Shown: positions 44,035 to 54,783, counted from the first letter of the stretch. The stretch: 64,000 nt of DNA from Mycobacterium syngnathidarum (GCF_001942625.1 NZ_MLCL01000091.1:1-64000), one strand, 5' to 3'. Numbers and translations: made by a program. The notes: a model not told the origin generated them from the sequence alone.

Positions 44035-47000
44035 GGTCGCTCCCCCACAGCCTGGGCCGGGCACGATGACCGCACCGGGCAGTTCGCGCAGCCGTCGTTG
44101 ATCCGGGCTGCGAACCGCGGCCCGGCCGTGGCGGCGGCCGCGGTGGCGACGGTGCCCAACCAGTCTGTCCGGGTGTCGGGTGTCATCGGATCCTGTTCAC
44201 GTTCGGTGGCGCCGGCCGCCCCCGCCTTGCCCAGGTATACCAACCGGCCCCCACCCGGCTCCTCGCCGTGCGGCAACAGCCCCGCGGCGACCGCAAGTTG
44301 ATAGGTGGCCAACTGGGCGTGCTTTTGTGCGTCGTCCTTGGTGACCGGGCTCTTGCCGGTCTTGAGATCGACCACGACGAGCCGGCCCGCCTGGTCACGC
44401 TCGAGTCGGTCCAGCCGGCCCCGCACCTGCACGCCAGGGCCGTCGGGCCCCGGTTCGACGATCACGCCGTCGACATCGATCTCCGTGGCGACCTCGGTCA
44501 ACTGCCCCCGGGAGTCCTCGCGCCACCGGGTGAAGGTCTCGAGCATCGCCCGGTGCCGCGACAACTCATTGTCCGAATACCACTTCGCCTCGAAAGGCAG
44601 GCCCTCCCAGACCGTTTCGAGGTCGTTGATCAGCTGGCTCTCGGTCTTACCGGAATCGGAGACCAACGCGTGCAACAACGAGCCGACGGTGGAGCGCACA
44701 TCACGCCCGTCGCTGCCGCCGTGCCGCTCCAGCAGCCAACGCAGCGGGCAGTCGGTGAGCATCTGCAGTGTCGACGGCGACAGCGTGACCACATGTTCGG
44801 GGTCCGACCACAGCGGCTCCTCGGTGGACAGCGCGGTCATGGTGTGCCATTGCGAGGGGTCGGCCCCGGGCACTCCGGCTGCGGCCAGCCGGGCCAATTG
44901 CGTTGCCGCGCACGACCGCGAGTCGTCGTCGACCGCGCCTTCGTGCGCACACACCACGGCCCGCAGCCGGCCCACCACAGCCGAGGACAGCAGTACCCGC
45001 GGGGCGGCCAACGGCGGCAGCGGCACGTATTCGGTTGCCACCTCGGCCAGTTCGGCACAGAACGGCGAAGGCAGCAGCGATTCGTCGCCACCGTCGCTGT
45101 CGACCGCGGTCACCAGCAGCCGGGTGCGGGCCCGGCCCATGGCAGCCATCATCAGCCGCCGTTCCTCGGCGAGCAGCGGCGCGCGCGTCGACACCGCACG
45201 ATCATCCGGCGCGGCCACCCCGTCGAGCACATCGACGAGGTGTTGCGTGCCCAGGATGCCACCCCGTGGAACGGTGTTGGGCCACAAACCTTCCTGCACG
45301 CCGGCGATCACCACGAAGTCCCATTCCCGGCCGAGTGCGGCGTGCGCGCTGAGCACCGCCACCGCGTCGGTCTGCGGGTCGGCTTCCGAAGCCGACATCG
45401 ACGGTCCCAAGTTCGCGACGTGGTCCACCAGCCCGCGCAGCGTCGCTCCCGCCGTTCGGCTCACATACTGGTCGGCCACATCGAACAATGCCGTCACCGC
45501 GTCCAGATCACGGTCGGCCTGTGCTCCGATGGTGCCGCCCCGCTCGCTGGCGGCCAGCCAGCGCGGCTGCAAGCGGCAGGCATTCCAGGCCTGCCACAGG
45601 ATGTAGCGCGGATCGGCGCCCTCACGCTGGCTGCGGCGGGCAGCTGACAACACCGACCGCAGCCTGCGCAGCGGCTTGGCATGCTCAGCCGACAAACCAG
45701 CCGGCTCAGTATCGATCGCAGCGATCAGCAGGTCGGTGAAATCCCTTGGCGGCGTGGAGCCGTCGACGCGCCGCAAGGCCCGGCGCAACTGCCGCAGAGT
45801 CACCGGGTCGACGCGGCCGATCGGACCGGTGAGCAGGCTGACCGCACCGTCGCCGTCCAGCCGACCGGACGCCGTCGCCTCCAACACGGTAAGTAGGGCC
45901 GCCACCGCCGGCTGCTGCGCGAGCCCCAGATCGGGGCCCGCGGACTGCACGGGCACGCCGGCCCCGCTCAGCGCCCGCGCCAGTGCGGCGCCCACCCGGG
46001 GGATCGAGCGCACGACGACCGCCATCTGCGACCACGGCACCCCATCCATCAGGTGGGCGCGCCGCAGGGCGTCGGCGATGAATGCGTTCTCGGCGTGCGG
46101 CGTGGCGGCCATCCGCAGGGTCACTTCACCCTGACCGCGCTCGGGATTGCCCGCCAAGGCTCGCGCCGGACCGACACCGGGCAGGCGGCGGGCGACACCC
46201 GAGATCGCCGCTGCCACCGCAGGGGCACAGCGGTGCGACCGGTTCAGGGTGATGGCCGGAACAGCATCCCCGTTGTCGTCGCGCAACAACGCCGGATCGG
46301 CGCCCCGGTAACCGAACACCGACTGGTCCGGATCGCCCGCGATGACCGTCAGACCCGCGCGGGCGCCCAACACCCGAACCAGCAGGGCGGCCTGCGGATC
46401 GAGATGCTGCGCATCATCGACCAACAGCAGGCTGATCCGCGCACGCTCGCCCGCCAGCAGATCGGCATCGGTACCCAGTGCATCCAACGCCGCACCGACG
46501 AGCTCGGCTGCCCCCAATGCCGGCACGGTGGCCTGCGGTGCGGCCATGCCGACTGCCGACCGCAACAGCATGATCTGCTCGTAGGCCTGCGCAAACCGGC
46601 CGGCCGCCAACCATTCCGCCCGCCCGGCCGAGCGGCCCAGCCGTTGCAGGGCACGCGGATCCACCCCACGCTCGGTGCAGCGGGCCAGCAGATCACGCAG
46701 TTCGGTGGCGAAACCCGCGGTGCTCAGCGCCGGCCACAACTGCTCGGGCCAACCCACGGGTGAGTTGGCACCGTCCTCCAGATCGCCGGCCAGCAGCTCA
46801 CGGATGATGCCGTCCTGCTCGGCAGTGGTGATCAGCCGGGGCGGCGGATCACCGTTGCGCTGGGCTGCCAGCCGCAATACCGCAAAGGCATAAGAGTGCA
46901 CGGTGCGCACCAGCGGTTCCCGCACCACGCCGTGCGTTCCTGCCCCGAGCAGTCGCGCGGTGATGGCGGCCCTGGCCTGCGAGCCCAATCGGGCCGACCC

Positions 47001-47186
47001 GGTCAACAACAACACCGACTCGGGATCGGTGCCGGCCGCGATGTGCTCGACCGCGGTGTTGACCAACAGCGAGCTCTTTCCGGTGCCCGGACCGCCCAGC
47101 ACCCGCACCATCCCGTCGCGGCCGGGTGCCAGCAGCTCAGTGCCCGCCAGGGTGGGCTGGAGGTGTTGTGCGGTCATGGAATGCAT
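44031..47186 (-). CDS. adnA: AdnA, subunit of the AdnAB helicase-nuclease
   Basis: About 1051 residues. The degenerate UvrD-like motor has GGPGTGKSSLL, LLVDDAQHLDP, GDPDQSVFGYRGADP and HAALGREWDFVVIAG. The C-terminal nuclease contains GRLDRLERDQAGRLVVVDLKTGKSP and AQLATYQLAVAAG. Four cysteines (LTDC upstream of the nuclease and CANCPVRSSC at the end) suggest an AddB-type Fe-S cluster. Partner of AdnB in end resection. ATG 47186 or 47177; neither has a Shine-Dalgarno. Divergent from lipV, with a 16-bp direct repeat between them. Confidence 0.93.
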   Translation of the reverse strand: MHSMTAQHLQPTLAGTELLAPGRDGMVRVLGGPGTGKSSLLVNTAVEHIAAGTDPESVLLLTGSARLGSQARAAITARLLGAGTHGVVREPLVRTVHSYAFAVLRLAAQRNGDPPPRLITTAEQDGIIRELLAGDLEDGANSPVGWPEQLWPALSTAGFATELRDLLARCTERGVDPRALQRLGRSAGRAEWLAAGRFAQAYEQIMLLRSAVGMAAPQATVPALGAAELVGAALDALGTDADLLAGERARISLLLVDDAQHLDPQAALLVRVLGARAGLTVIAGDPDQSVFGYRGADPALLRDDNGDAVPAITLNRSHRCAPAVAAAISGVARRLPGVGPARALAGNPERGQGEVTLRMAATPHAENAFIADALRRAHLMDGVPWSQMAVVVRSIPRVGAALARALSGAGVPVQSAGPDLGLAQQPAVAALLTVLEATASGRLDGDGAVSLLTGPIGRVDPVTLRQLRRALRRVDGSTPPRDFTDLLIAAIDTEPAGLSAEHAKPLRRLRSVLSAARRSQREGADPRYILWQAWNACRLQPRWLAASERGGTIGAQADRDLDAVTALFDVADQYVSRTAGATLRGLVDHVANLGPSMSASEADPQTDAVAVLSAHAALGREWDFVVIAGVQEGLWPNTVPRGGILGTQHLVDVLDGVAAPDDRAVSTRAPLLAEERRLMMAAMGRARTRLLVTAVDSDGGDESLLPSPFCAELAEVATEYVPLPPLAAPRVLLSSAVVGRLRAVVCAHEGAVDDDSRSCAATQLARLAAAGVPGADPSQWHTMTALSTEEPLWSDPEHVVTLSPSTLQMLTDCPLRWLLERHGGSDGRDVRSTVGSLLHALVSDSGKTESQLINDLETVWEGLPFEAKWYSDNELSRHRAMLETFTRWREDSRGQLTEVATEIDVDGVIVEPGPDGPGVQVRGRLDRLERDQAGRLVVVDLKTGKSPVTKDDAQKHAQLATYQLAVAAGLLPHGEEPGGGRLVYLGKAGAAGATEREQDPMTPDTRTDWLGTVATAAAATAGPRFAARINDGCANCPVRSSCPAQAVGERP

Positions 47187-47200
47187 GACACCAGAAGGGA

Positions 47201-47250
47201 CCGACAAGTAGCGGAGCGGATTGGAGCGAATGACCCGACAAGTAGCGGAG
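47201..47250. repeat. 16-bp direct repeat in the adnA-lipV divergent region
   Basis: CCGACAAGTAGCGGAG occurs exactly at 47201-47216 and 47235-47250, 34 bp apart (about three helical turns). No such pair is seen elsewhere nearby. It may be a tandem binding site or a short duplication. Confidence 0.7.
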
Positions 47251-47259
47251 TCTGGCAGC

Positions 47260-48042
47260 ATGCATCAGATGTCCGCCGAGAAGTTGCACGTTCACCGGTA
47301 CGGCCCCGATCGGGCGCCCCAACTGCTGCTCGTCCATGGGTTGACCGGGCACGGCCGGCGGTGGAAGACGCTGGCCGAACAGCACCTTCCGGGGGTGAGT
47401 GTGCTCGCCCCTGATCTGCTCGGGCACGGCCGTTCGTCGTGGGCCGCCCCGTGGACGCTCGACGCGAACGTCGAGGCGCTGGCGTCGCTGTTGGACGGCC
47501 CGACGCTGGTGGTCGGGCATTCGTTCGGCGGTGCGGTGGCGCTCAATCTCGCTGCCGCACATCCGGATCTGGTCAGCGGACTGGTGTTGCTGGATCCCGC
47601 GGTGGAGCTCGACGGCGAATGGATGCGTGAGATCGCCGATGCCATGTTGGCCTCACCCGACTATCCCGACCGTGCCGAGGCCCGCGCCGAGAAGGCCGAT
47701 GGTTCGTGGGGCGAGGTGGATCCGGCTGAGTTGGACCGGGACCTCGACGAGCACCTGGTCGAGCTGCCCGGCGGTCGCTACGCGTGGCGGATCAGCATTC
47801 CGGCCATGTTGTCGTATTGGAGCGAGCTGGCCCGCCCGGTTGCCCTGCCGCGCAAGGGCACTCCCACGGTTCTGGTTCGCGCCACCCGCACCAGCCCGCC
47901 GTATGCGCGTGACGGTCTCATCAGTGCGCTGGGCGCGCACCTCGGTGCGGATTTCACGCTGCTGGATTGGGATTGCGACCATATGGTGGGCCAGGCCAAA
48001 CCCGTCGAGACAGCCAAGTTGATCCTCGAGCAGTTGGGGTAA
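47260..48042 (+). CDS. lipV: LipV-like alpha/beta hydrolase (lipase/esterase)
   Basis: About 260 residues. LLVHGLTGHGRRW holds the oxyanion region, LAPDLLGHGRSSWAAPWTLDANV follows, the nucleophile elbow is VVGHSFGGAVA, and the late His is in WDCDHMVGQAKP. It matches M. tuberculosis LipV (Rv3203), a lipase/esterase of the hormone-sensitive-like group. The ATG at 47260 is favoured; ATG 47230 and 47269 are alternatives. The next gene starts 2 bases after its stop, so the two are co-transcribed. Confidence 0.88.
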   Translation: MHQMSAEKLHVHRYGPDRAPQLLLVHGLTGHGRRWKTLAEQHLPGVSVLAPDLLGHGRSSWAAPWTLDANVEALASLLDGPTLVVGHSFGGAVALNLAAAHPDLVSGLVLLDPAVELDGEWMREIADAMLASPDYPDRAEARAEKADGSWGEVDPAELDRDLDEHLVELPGGRYAWRISIPAMLSYWSELARPVALPRKGTPTVLVRATRTSPPYARDGLISALGAHLGADFTLLDWDCDHMVGQAKPVETAKLILEQLG

Positions 48043-48044
48043 GC

Positions 48045-48341
48045 ATGCCTGCCGTCACCGAGGAACAGGTGGAGACCGTGCGAGCGCTGGTCGCCGCGAT
48101 TCCGTCGGGCCGGGTCAGCACCTACGGTGACATTGCTGATGCCGCAGGGCTTTCCAGCCCGCGGATCGTCGGTTGGATCATGCGGACCGATTCTTCGGAC
48201 CTGCCCTGGCACCGGGTGATCCCAGCGTCGGGGCGGCCGGCCCCGCACCTGGCCACCCGGCAGTTGGAACGACTGCGCGCCGAGGGTGTGCTGGCCGCCG
48301 ACGGGCGCGTGCGCCTCGGCGAGTACCGGCACCAGATCTGA
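48045..48341 (+). CDS. Alkyltransferase-like (ATL) DNA-lesion recognition protein
   Basis: 98 residues of the O6-alkylguanine-DNA alkyltransferase C-terminal fold (VSTYGDIADAAGL, PRIVGWIM). The active-site PCHRV reads PWHRV here, with Trp55 replacing the acceptor Cys, as in ATL proteins. ATLs cannot remove the alkyl group but bind alkylated guanine, flip it and recruit nucleotide excision repair. Equivalent to Rv3204. GGGG precedes ATG 48045, directly after lipV. Confidence 0.9.
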   Translation: MPAVTEEQVETVRALVAAIPSGRVSTYGDIADAAGLSSPRIVGWIMRTDSSDLPWHRVIPASGRPAPHLATRQLERLRAEGVLAADGRVRLGEYRHQI

Positions 48342-48357
48342 CCGCGGGAAACGTGAA

Positions 48358-49212
48358 CTACAGGATCAGGCGGACCAGCGAAGCGGTGCGCGCCAGGCCC
48401 GGGAAGGCCGCCGCGGTGGACCGCGGATGCAGAGCATGCACGGCCAGTCGGAACATCAACGCCCGCAACAACATCTGCGGCCACTCCGGAAGCGACTGCC
48501 ACCGCTCGATCAAGCCGTCGTCGGCGTCACCCCAGGACAACGCGTCGACCACCACCACGCCCGCCGCCCACGGCGCCGGGCGCCAATACGGGGTGATGTC
48601 GGTGATGCCCGGCGCCGCAGTCCCGGCGAAAAGCACTGTGCCGTAGAGATCGCCATGTACCAGTTGACTGGCGCTCCTGGTCGGTCTGCGCAGACCGGCC
48701 AACTGATTGATCAGCTCCACCGAACGTTGACCGTCCGATGAGCCGGGCGATACCCGGGCGCCGGGCGGCAACGAATGCAGCGGCCGGTCCTCCCAGGCGG
48801 CCCGGTCGGCGGCGATGAACACGTCGACGTCGGCCCATGGTGCGACCGGAGGCTGGGTGAGGAAGCGGGGCCGATCCAGCTTCGCCGTGGCCTCGTGCAA
48901 TCGCACTGCCGCCGACACCACCTCGTCGTGACGGGGTTCGGGCGTGCCTGCGACGAAAGTATCGGCCCGCCACCCGGCGACCACGTATCGACCATCCGTC
49001 GAACGGACCGGGCGGGCCAGCCGCACCCCGTCGATGAACAGTGACTCGCGCACCTTGGCCGACCACGCCGCACGGGCGTGCTCGGGCACCATCGACATCA
49101 CGACTTCGCCGCAGCGCCAGCCACCCTCCCAGCTTGAGCCGAGCGGTACCGGGCGCACCCCGGACAGGCCGAACGCCGCCAGCACATGTTCCGGCGGCCG
49201 TTCCACACTCAC
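48358..49212 (-). CDS. TIGR02569-type conserved actinobacterial protein (Rv3205c-like)
   Basis: 284 residues with a phosphotransferase-like motif HGDLYGTVLF and ITDITPYWRP, resembling aminoglycoside phosphotransferase folds but lacking a clear full active site. The family is restricted to actinobacteria and has no known function. GTG 49212 stands 6 bases after TAGGCT, a leaderless arrangement, although a weak GAGG is also present. Upstream on the same strand lies moeZ, 36 bp away, ending at 49249. Confidence 0.85.
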   Translation of the reverse strand: MSVERPPEHVLAAFGLSGVRPVPLGSSWEGGWRCGEVVMSMVPEHARAAWSAKVRESLFIDGVRLARPVRSTDGRYVVAGWRADTFVAGTPEPRHDEVVSAAVRLHEATAKLDRPRFLTQPPVAPWADVDVFIAADRAAWEDRPLHSLPPGARVSPGSSDGQRSVELINQLAGLRRPTRSASQLVHGDLYGTVLFAGTAAPGITDITPYWRPAPWAAGVVVVDALSWGDADDGLIERWQSLPEWPQMLLRALMFRLAVHALHPRSTAAAFPGLARTASLVRLIL

Positions 49213-49218
49213 AGCCTC

Positions 49219-49224
49219 AGCCTA
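49219..49224 (-). promoter_or_regulatory. Candidate -10 box TAGGCT, leaderless Rv3205c-like gene
   Basis: TAGGCT on the minus strand ends 6 bases before GTG 49212, within the 36-bp gap after moeZ. Confidence 0.45.
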
Positions 49225-49248
49225 AGCTGTAGACCGGCAAACCAGCCG

Positions 49249-50439
49249 TCAGTACATCACCATGTCGGGCTCGAGTTGCTTGGCCCAAGCCACAATTCCA
49301 CCCTGCAGATGCATCGCATCGGAAAAACCGGCCTTCTTCACGATGGCGAGCACCTCGGCCGAACGGATCCCGGTCTTGCAGTACAGCACCGGTGTCCGGT
49401 CCACCGCGAGCTTGGCCAACGCGTCACCCGACTCGAAAGATGGCTTGGGGATGAGTTCGGCGCCCTCGATGTGATTGATGTCCCACTCGACGGGTTCGCG
49501 GACATCGATCAGCGCCAACGGTTTCCCGGAGTCGATGAGTTCCTTGAGCTCGCCCGGGGTGATCGTGGAGTCGGCAGCGGCGGCCGCAGCTTCGTCGGAA
49601 ACCACACCGCAGAACGCCTCGTAGTCGATCAGCTCGGTGATCTTCGGAGTGGCCGGATCCTTGCGGATCCGGATGGTCCGGTACGACATCTCCAGCGCGT
49701 CGTACACCATGAGCCGACCCAGCAACGGTTCACCGATGCCGGTGATGAGCTTGATGGCCTCGGTGCCCATCACCGACGCGATCGAGGCGCACAGGATGCC
49801 CAGCACCCCGCCTTCGGCGCAGGAGGGCACCATGCCCGGTGGCGGCGGCTCGGGATACAGGTCGCGGTAGTTGAGACCGAGACCGTCGGGCGCGTCCTCC
49901 CAGAACACCGACACTTGGCCCTCGAACCGGTAGATCGAGCCCCACACGTAGGGCTTGCCTGCCAACACCGCGGCGTCGTTGACCAGGTAGCGCGTGGCGA
50001 AGTTGTCGGTACCGTCCAGGATCAGGTCGTACTGGCTGAACAGCTCCACCGCATTGTCGGGCTCCAACCGGAACTCATGCAGGTTCACCGTCACCAGCGG
50101 GTTGATCTCCAGCACCGACTCCTTGGCGCTCTGCGCCTTGGACTTCCCGATGTCGGACTGTCCATGGATGATCTGGCGCTGCAGGTTGGACTCGTCGACC
50201 ACGTCGAACTCGACGATGCCGATGGTGCCCACCCCCGCCGCGGCCAGGTACAGCAGCGTCGGCGAACCCAGCCCGCCGGCCCCGATCACCAGGACCTTGG
50301 CATTCTTCAGCCGCTTCTGCCCGATCACGCCGACGTCCGGAATGATCAGGTGCCGGCTGTAGCGCGTCACCTCTTCGCGGGTCAGCTCGGCGGCCGGCTC
50401 AACCAACGGCGGTAACGACACGTCCAAATTCGCGGACAC
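49249..50439 (-). CDS. moeZ: MoeZ/MoeBR adenylyltransferase-sulfurtransferase
   Basis: 396 residues. An E1-like ThiF/MoeB domain (VLVIGAGGLGSPTLLYLAAAGVG; SNLQRQIIHG; CAEGGVLGILCA) is fused to a C-terminal rhodanese domain with active Cys354 (YCKTGIRS). MoeZ adenylates and thiolates the C-terminus of sulfur carriers such as CysO and MoaD, feeding mycothiol-era cysteine and molybdopterin synthesis. Corresponds to Rv3206c. GTG 50439 follows GAGGAG. A 165-bp upstream region separates it from the DUF3152 gene. Confidence 0.95.
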   Translation of the reverse strand: MSANLDVSLPPLVEPAAELTREEVTRYSRHLIIPDVGVIGQKRLKNAKVLVIGAGGLGSPTLLYLAAAGVGTIGIVEFDVVDESNLQRQIIHGQSDIGKSKAQSAKESVLEINPLVTVNLHEFRLEPDNAVELFSQYDLILDGTDNFATRYLVNDAAVLAGKPYVWGSIYRFEGQVSVFWEDAPDGLGLNYRDLYPEPPPPGMVPSCAEGGVLGILCASIASVMGTEAIKLITGIGEPLLGRLMVYDALEMSYRTIRIRKDPATPKITELIDYEAFCGVVSDEAAAAAADSTITPGELKELIDSGKPLALIDVREPVEWDINHIEGAELIPKPSFESGDALAKLAVDRTPVLYCKTGIRSAEVLAIVKKAGFSDAMHLQGGIVAWAKQLEPDMVMY

Positions 50440-50584
50440 CGTATGTCTCCTCAGATTTTGTGGTCAGTTCAGCGTCCCAGCTGCTCGTACCCACAACGGT
50501 AATCCGGTCCCGATACTTCCCGCCGCCGGGCCACCGAGACCGGCCACGGCGGCGCGTCAGGGCCCCGCCGGCACCGCGGCGGCA

Positions 50585-50600
50585 TCCGGCCGCGGCCGGA
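50585..50600 (-). terminator. Palindrome after the DUF3152 gene
   Basis: TCCGGCCGCGGCCGGA is a perfect 16-bp palindrome 5 bases past the minus-strand stop. With no loop spacing or U-run it is only a possible U-less terminator. Confidence 0.35.
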
Positions 50601-50604
50601 CCTG

Positions 50605-52501
<1,897 letters not shown>

Positions 52502-52505
52502 ATCT

Positions 52506-52745
52506 TCAGGCGGTTTCGGCTCCCACGCCGAAGCCGACCCGGCGCACATCGGCGGCGCCGATCTCCACATAGGCGATCCGGCTGGTCTGCACCAGGAAAC
52601 GCCGCCCCTTCTCGTCAGTCAGCGCCAGCACACCCGAATCCGTACCGAGCGCGTCGGTGACCTGCTGCTCCACCTCGGTGGGTGTCTGCGCGCTGTTGAA
52701 GGTCAGCTCGCGCGGGCTGTCCGTGACACCGATTTTGACCTCCAC
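52506..52745 (-). CDS. DUF3107 small protein (Rv3208A/TB9.4-like)
   Basis: 79 residues, MEVKIGVTDSPRELTF at the start and VEIGAADVRRVGFG at the end, matching the TB9.4 family. Abundant and conserved in mycobacteria, function unknown; small beta-rich fold predicted. GAAGGG precedes GTG 52745. The 231-bp region to the next plus-strand gene holds no further supported gene. Confidence 0.9.
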   Translation of the reverse strand: MEVKIGVTDSPRELTFNSAQTPTEVEQQVTDALGTDSGVLALTDEKGRRFLVQTSRIAYVEIGAADVRRVGFGVGAETA

Positions 52746-52976
52746 GCTGGACCCTTCTTTCTTTTCTCGCGTCGTGTGTCGACTTCCCTGAGCAGGCTAA
52801 TGGACGGCCGGAGCCCGCCGCCGCCAGCGGGTGCTCGCCGAGCTACGCCGTGCGCGAAACGCAGATACCGAACCGAGTCCGGACCGTGACCGACACGCCT
52901 GAAGCTCGACCTCATCTGTCACTTCTGCCTCGATAGCATCAGGGCCGATATTGGACGAGACGACTGGGGCAGCCGC

Positions 52977-53753
52977 ATGACCAGGCACTATTCGCCGTAC
53001 GACACCGCCGCGACCGAGCGCTTCGGGGACCACTCGTATGAGCCGAGCGGGTACTCCGGCCACACCCCCGACTACCAGACCGACTACTCGACGGGCCGCT
53101 ACGGCGCCGACGCCGAGGCGGACTACGGCTACGACGCCGACTACGACGACGAGGTCACCTTCTACGAAGAGCCCATCGACCGGCGCTGGATCTGGGTGGC
53201 CGCCGTGGCCGGCGCGATCCTGCTGATCGCGGTCATCTGCACCGTGGTGATCCTCGGCGGCGGAGACAGCGGCTCCGTGTCGGCCACCGTGACCTCGGCG
53301 CAACCGACCCAGACCGCCGCGCCGACCCAGGACGCCACGTCGAAGCCGGTTCCGCCGCGCGCCGCGCCGACCGCCCCGTTGTCACCCGAGACCGTCACCA
53401 CGGTGACGCCGACACCCAGCGCCACCGCGACACCCGCGCCCGTACCGCCGCCTGCGGCCGCACCGCCGGCAGCGGTGGCCACCCCGAACGCCATCACCTA
53501 CCGGGTGACCGGCAACCGGCAGCTCATCGACCTGGTGACGATCGTCTACACCGACGCGCAGGGCGCGCTGCAGACCGACATCAACGTCGCGCTGCCGTGG
53601 GCCAAGACCGTGGTGCTCAACCCCGGCGTGACACTCAAATCCGTGACCGCGACCAGTGTCGCCGGTCAGCTCAACTGCTCCATCACCGACGCGTCGGGCA
53701 ACGTCCTCGTCGCACAGGCCAACAACACCATGATCACCACCTGCACGCAGTAG
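52977..53753 (+). CDS. MmpS-like membrane protein with Thr/Pro-rich linker (Rv3209-like)
   Basis: 258 residues. An acidic Tyr/Asp-rich cytosolic N-terminus (about 1-65), one membrane helix (IWVAAVAGAILLIAVICTVVIL), a Thr/Pro/Ala-rich linker (about 95-170) and a C-terminal MmpS-type beta domain with TYRVTGN and a Cys pair (LNCSITD, TTCTQ) probably forming a disulfide. MmpS proteins assist MmpL transporters, but no mmpL gene is near. Similar to Rv3209. GGGG precedes ATG 52977. Confidence 0.85.
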   Translation: MTRHYSPYDTAATERFGDHSYEPSGYSGHTPDYQTDYSTGRYGADAEADYGYDADYDDEVTFYEEPIDRRWIWVAAVAGAILLIAVICTVVILGGGDSGSVSATVTSAQPTQTAAPTQDATSKPVPPRAAPTAPLSPETVTTVTPTPSATATPAPVPPPAAAPPAAVATPNAITYRVTGNRQLIDLVTIVYTDAQGALQTDINVALPWAKTVVLNPGVTLKSVTATSVAGQLNCSITDASGNVLVAQANNTMITTCTQ

Positions 53754-53775
53754 CGACCGAATCAACAAGCGCGGA

Positions 53776-53805
53776 CTGGGTCTGGCGGCCTTACGCCAGG
53801 CCCAG
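53776..53805. terminator. Hairpin between MmpS-like and ferritin-like genes
   Basis: A 12-bp stem with one G-T wobble (CTGGGTCTGGCG and CGCCAGGCCCAG) and a 6-base loop overlaps the end of the minus-strand gene. It probably terminates both convergent transcripts. Confidence 0.6.
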
Positions 53806-54489
53806 TTCCTGCATCCGGGACTGGTGGGTGTTCTGCAGCCGGCCGAAGAACTCGGCCAACTGCGTCAGCCCCTCGCCGCTGGACATCACGAGATCGACGA
53901 GCTCGTCGTGATCGGCCAGCACGAACTGGGCTTGGGTGACGGCCTCTCCGAGCAGTCGACGCGCCCACAGCGCCAGCCGATGACGCTGACGATCGCTGGC
54001 TGTCACCGCGGCCCGAACCTCGGCGACGACGAACTGCGAATGCCCCGTCTCGGCCAGCACCGCGCGCACCACCGTCGCCACCGACTCCGGCAAGGCGTCG
54101 GCGATCTCGAGGTAGAAGTCCGCGGCGAGCGCATCGCCGATATAGGTCTTGACCAACGCCTCCAGCCACGTGCTCGGAGTGGTCATCCGGTGGTAGTTCT
54201 CCAAGGCGGACGCATACTTCGTCATCGCCGAGACAACGTCAACTCCCCTGCGCTCCAAGGCATCTCGCAGCAGCTCGTAATGGCCCATCTCAGCAGCGGC
54301 CATGCTCGCCATGTTGATCCGGCCACGCAGGTTCGGCGCCATGCGCGCTTCCTCGGTGAGCCGGTAGAACGCCGCGACCTCGCCGTAGGCCAGCACCGCG
54401 AACAACTCGTTGACCCCGGGATGATCCGCCGGCACGCCCGAATCGACCGGTTTGGCGATCTGTTCCGCGGCAGGCTGAGGCGAATTCAT
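53791..54489 (-). CDS. Ferritin-like fold protein, MiaE-like (Rv3210c-like)
   Basis: 232 residues, mostly helical. Two ExxH motifs (AEMGHYELL and AETGHSQFV) and further Glu in YGEVAAF fit a di-iron ferritin-like site as in the MiaE_2 family. The true substrate is unknown; hydroxylation of tRNA is the name-giving reaction of distant relatives. ATG 54489 has no Shine-Dalgarno and lies 7 bases after TAGAGT. Divergent from rhlE. Confidence 0.85.
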   Translation of the reverse strand: MNSPQPAAEQIAKPVDSGVPADHPGVNELFAVLAYGEVAAFYRLTEEARMAPNLRGRINMASMAAAEMGHYELLRDALERRGVDVVSAMTKYASALENYHRMTTPSTWLEALVKTYIGDALAADFYLEIADALPESVATVVRAVLAETGHSQFVVAEVRAAVTASDRQRHRLALWARRLLGEAVTQAQFVLADHDELVDLVMSSGEGLTQLAEFFGRLQNTHQSRMQELGLA

Positions 54490-54496
54490 GACGCCA

Positions 54497-54502
54497 ACTC
54501 TA
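54497..54502 (-). promoter_or_regulatory. Candidate -10 box TAGAGT, leaderless ferritin-like gene
   Basis: TAGAGT on the minus strand ends 7 bases before ATG 54489. Confidence 0.5.
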
Positions 54503-54558
54503 GACGCCGCCAGGCAACCCTGATGGGCTGGCAAATCGGCCCAGATAGCGCGACCAGC

Positions 54559-54783
54559 TACAATGGCATGTGGTAACGGCTTCGAGCCGACATTTTGAGC
54601 ACCCGAACCGCTACCAGGAAATGTGCGTGCACGCAGTTGGCCCGCCCTGTGGAGCTGGGCCCAACGGATCGGCAGCGCCGAGGATACGAACCTTGTCCGG
54701 GCGAACCCGACCGTTTCACCGTCAGACTCCGTGTGCGCTGGATGCCCATGAGGTTTGACAGTGAAAGGCCACCTCTACCAACC
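54559..54783 (+). promoter_or_regulatory. rhlE promoter and structured ~210-nt leader
   Basis: TACAAT at 54559-54564 is a strong -10 without a good -35. Transcription from about 54571 would give a leader of some 210 nt. It contains a hairpin 54636-54665 (GTTGG, CCC with GGG, CCAAC, one bulged C) and a 12-bp palindrome TGCGTGCACGCA at 54624-54635. No convincing upstream gene was found. Confidence 0.5.

Noticed and set aside
44268..45647. 459-codon plus-strand open frame
   Set aside because: Antisense to adnA, no recognisable domain and low-complexity composition.
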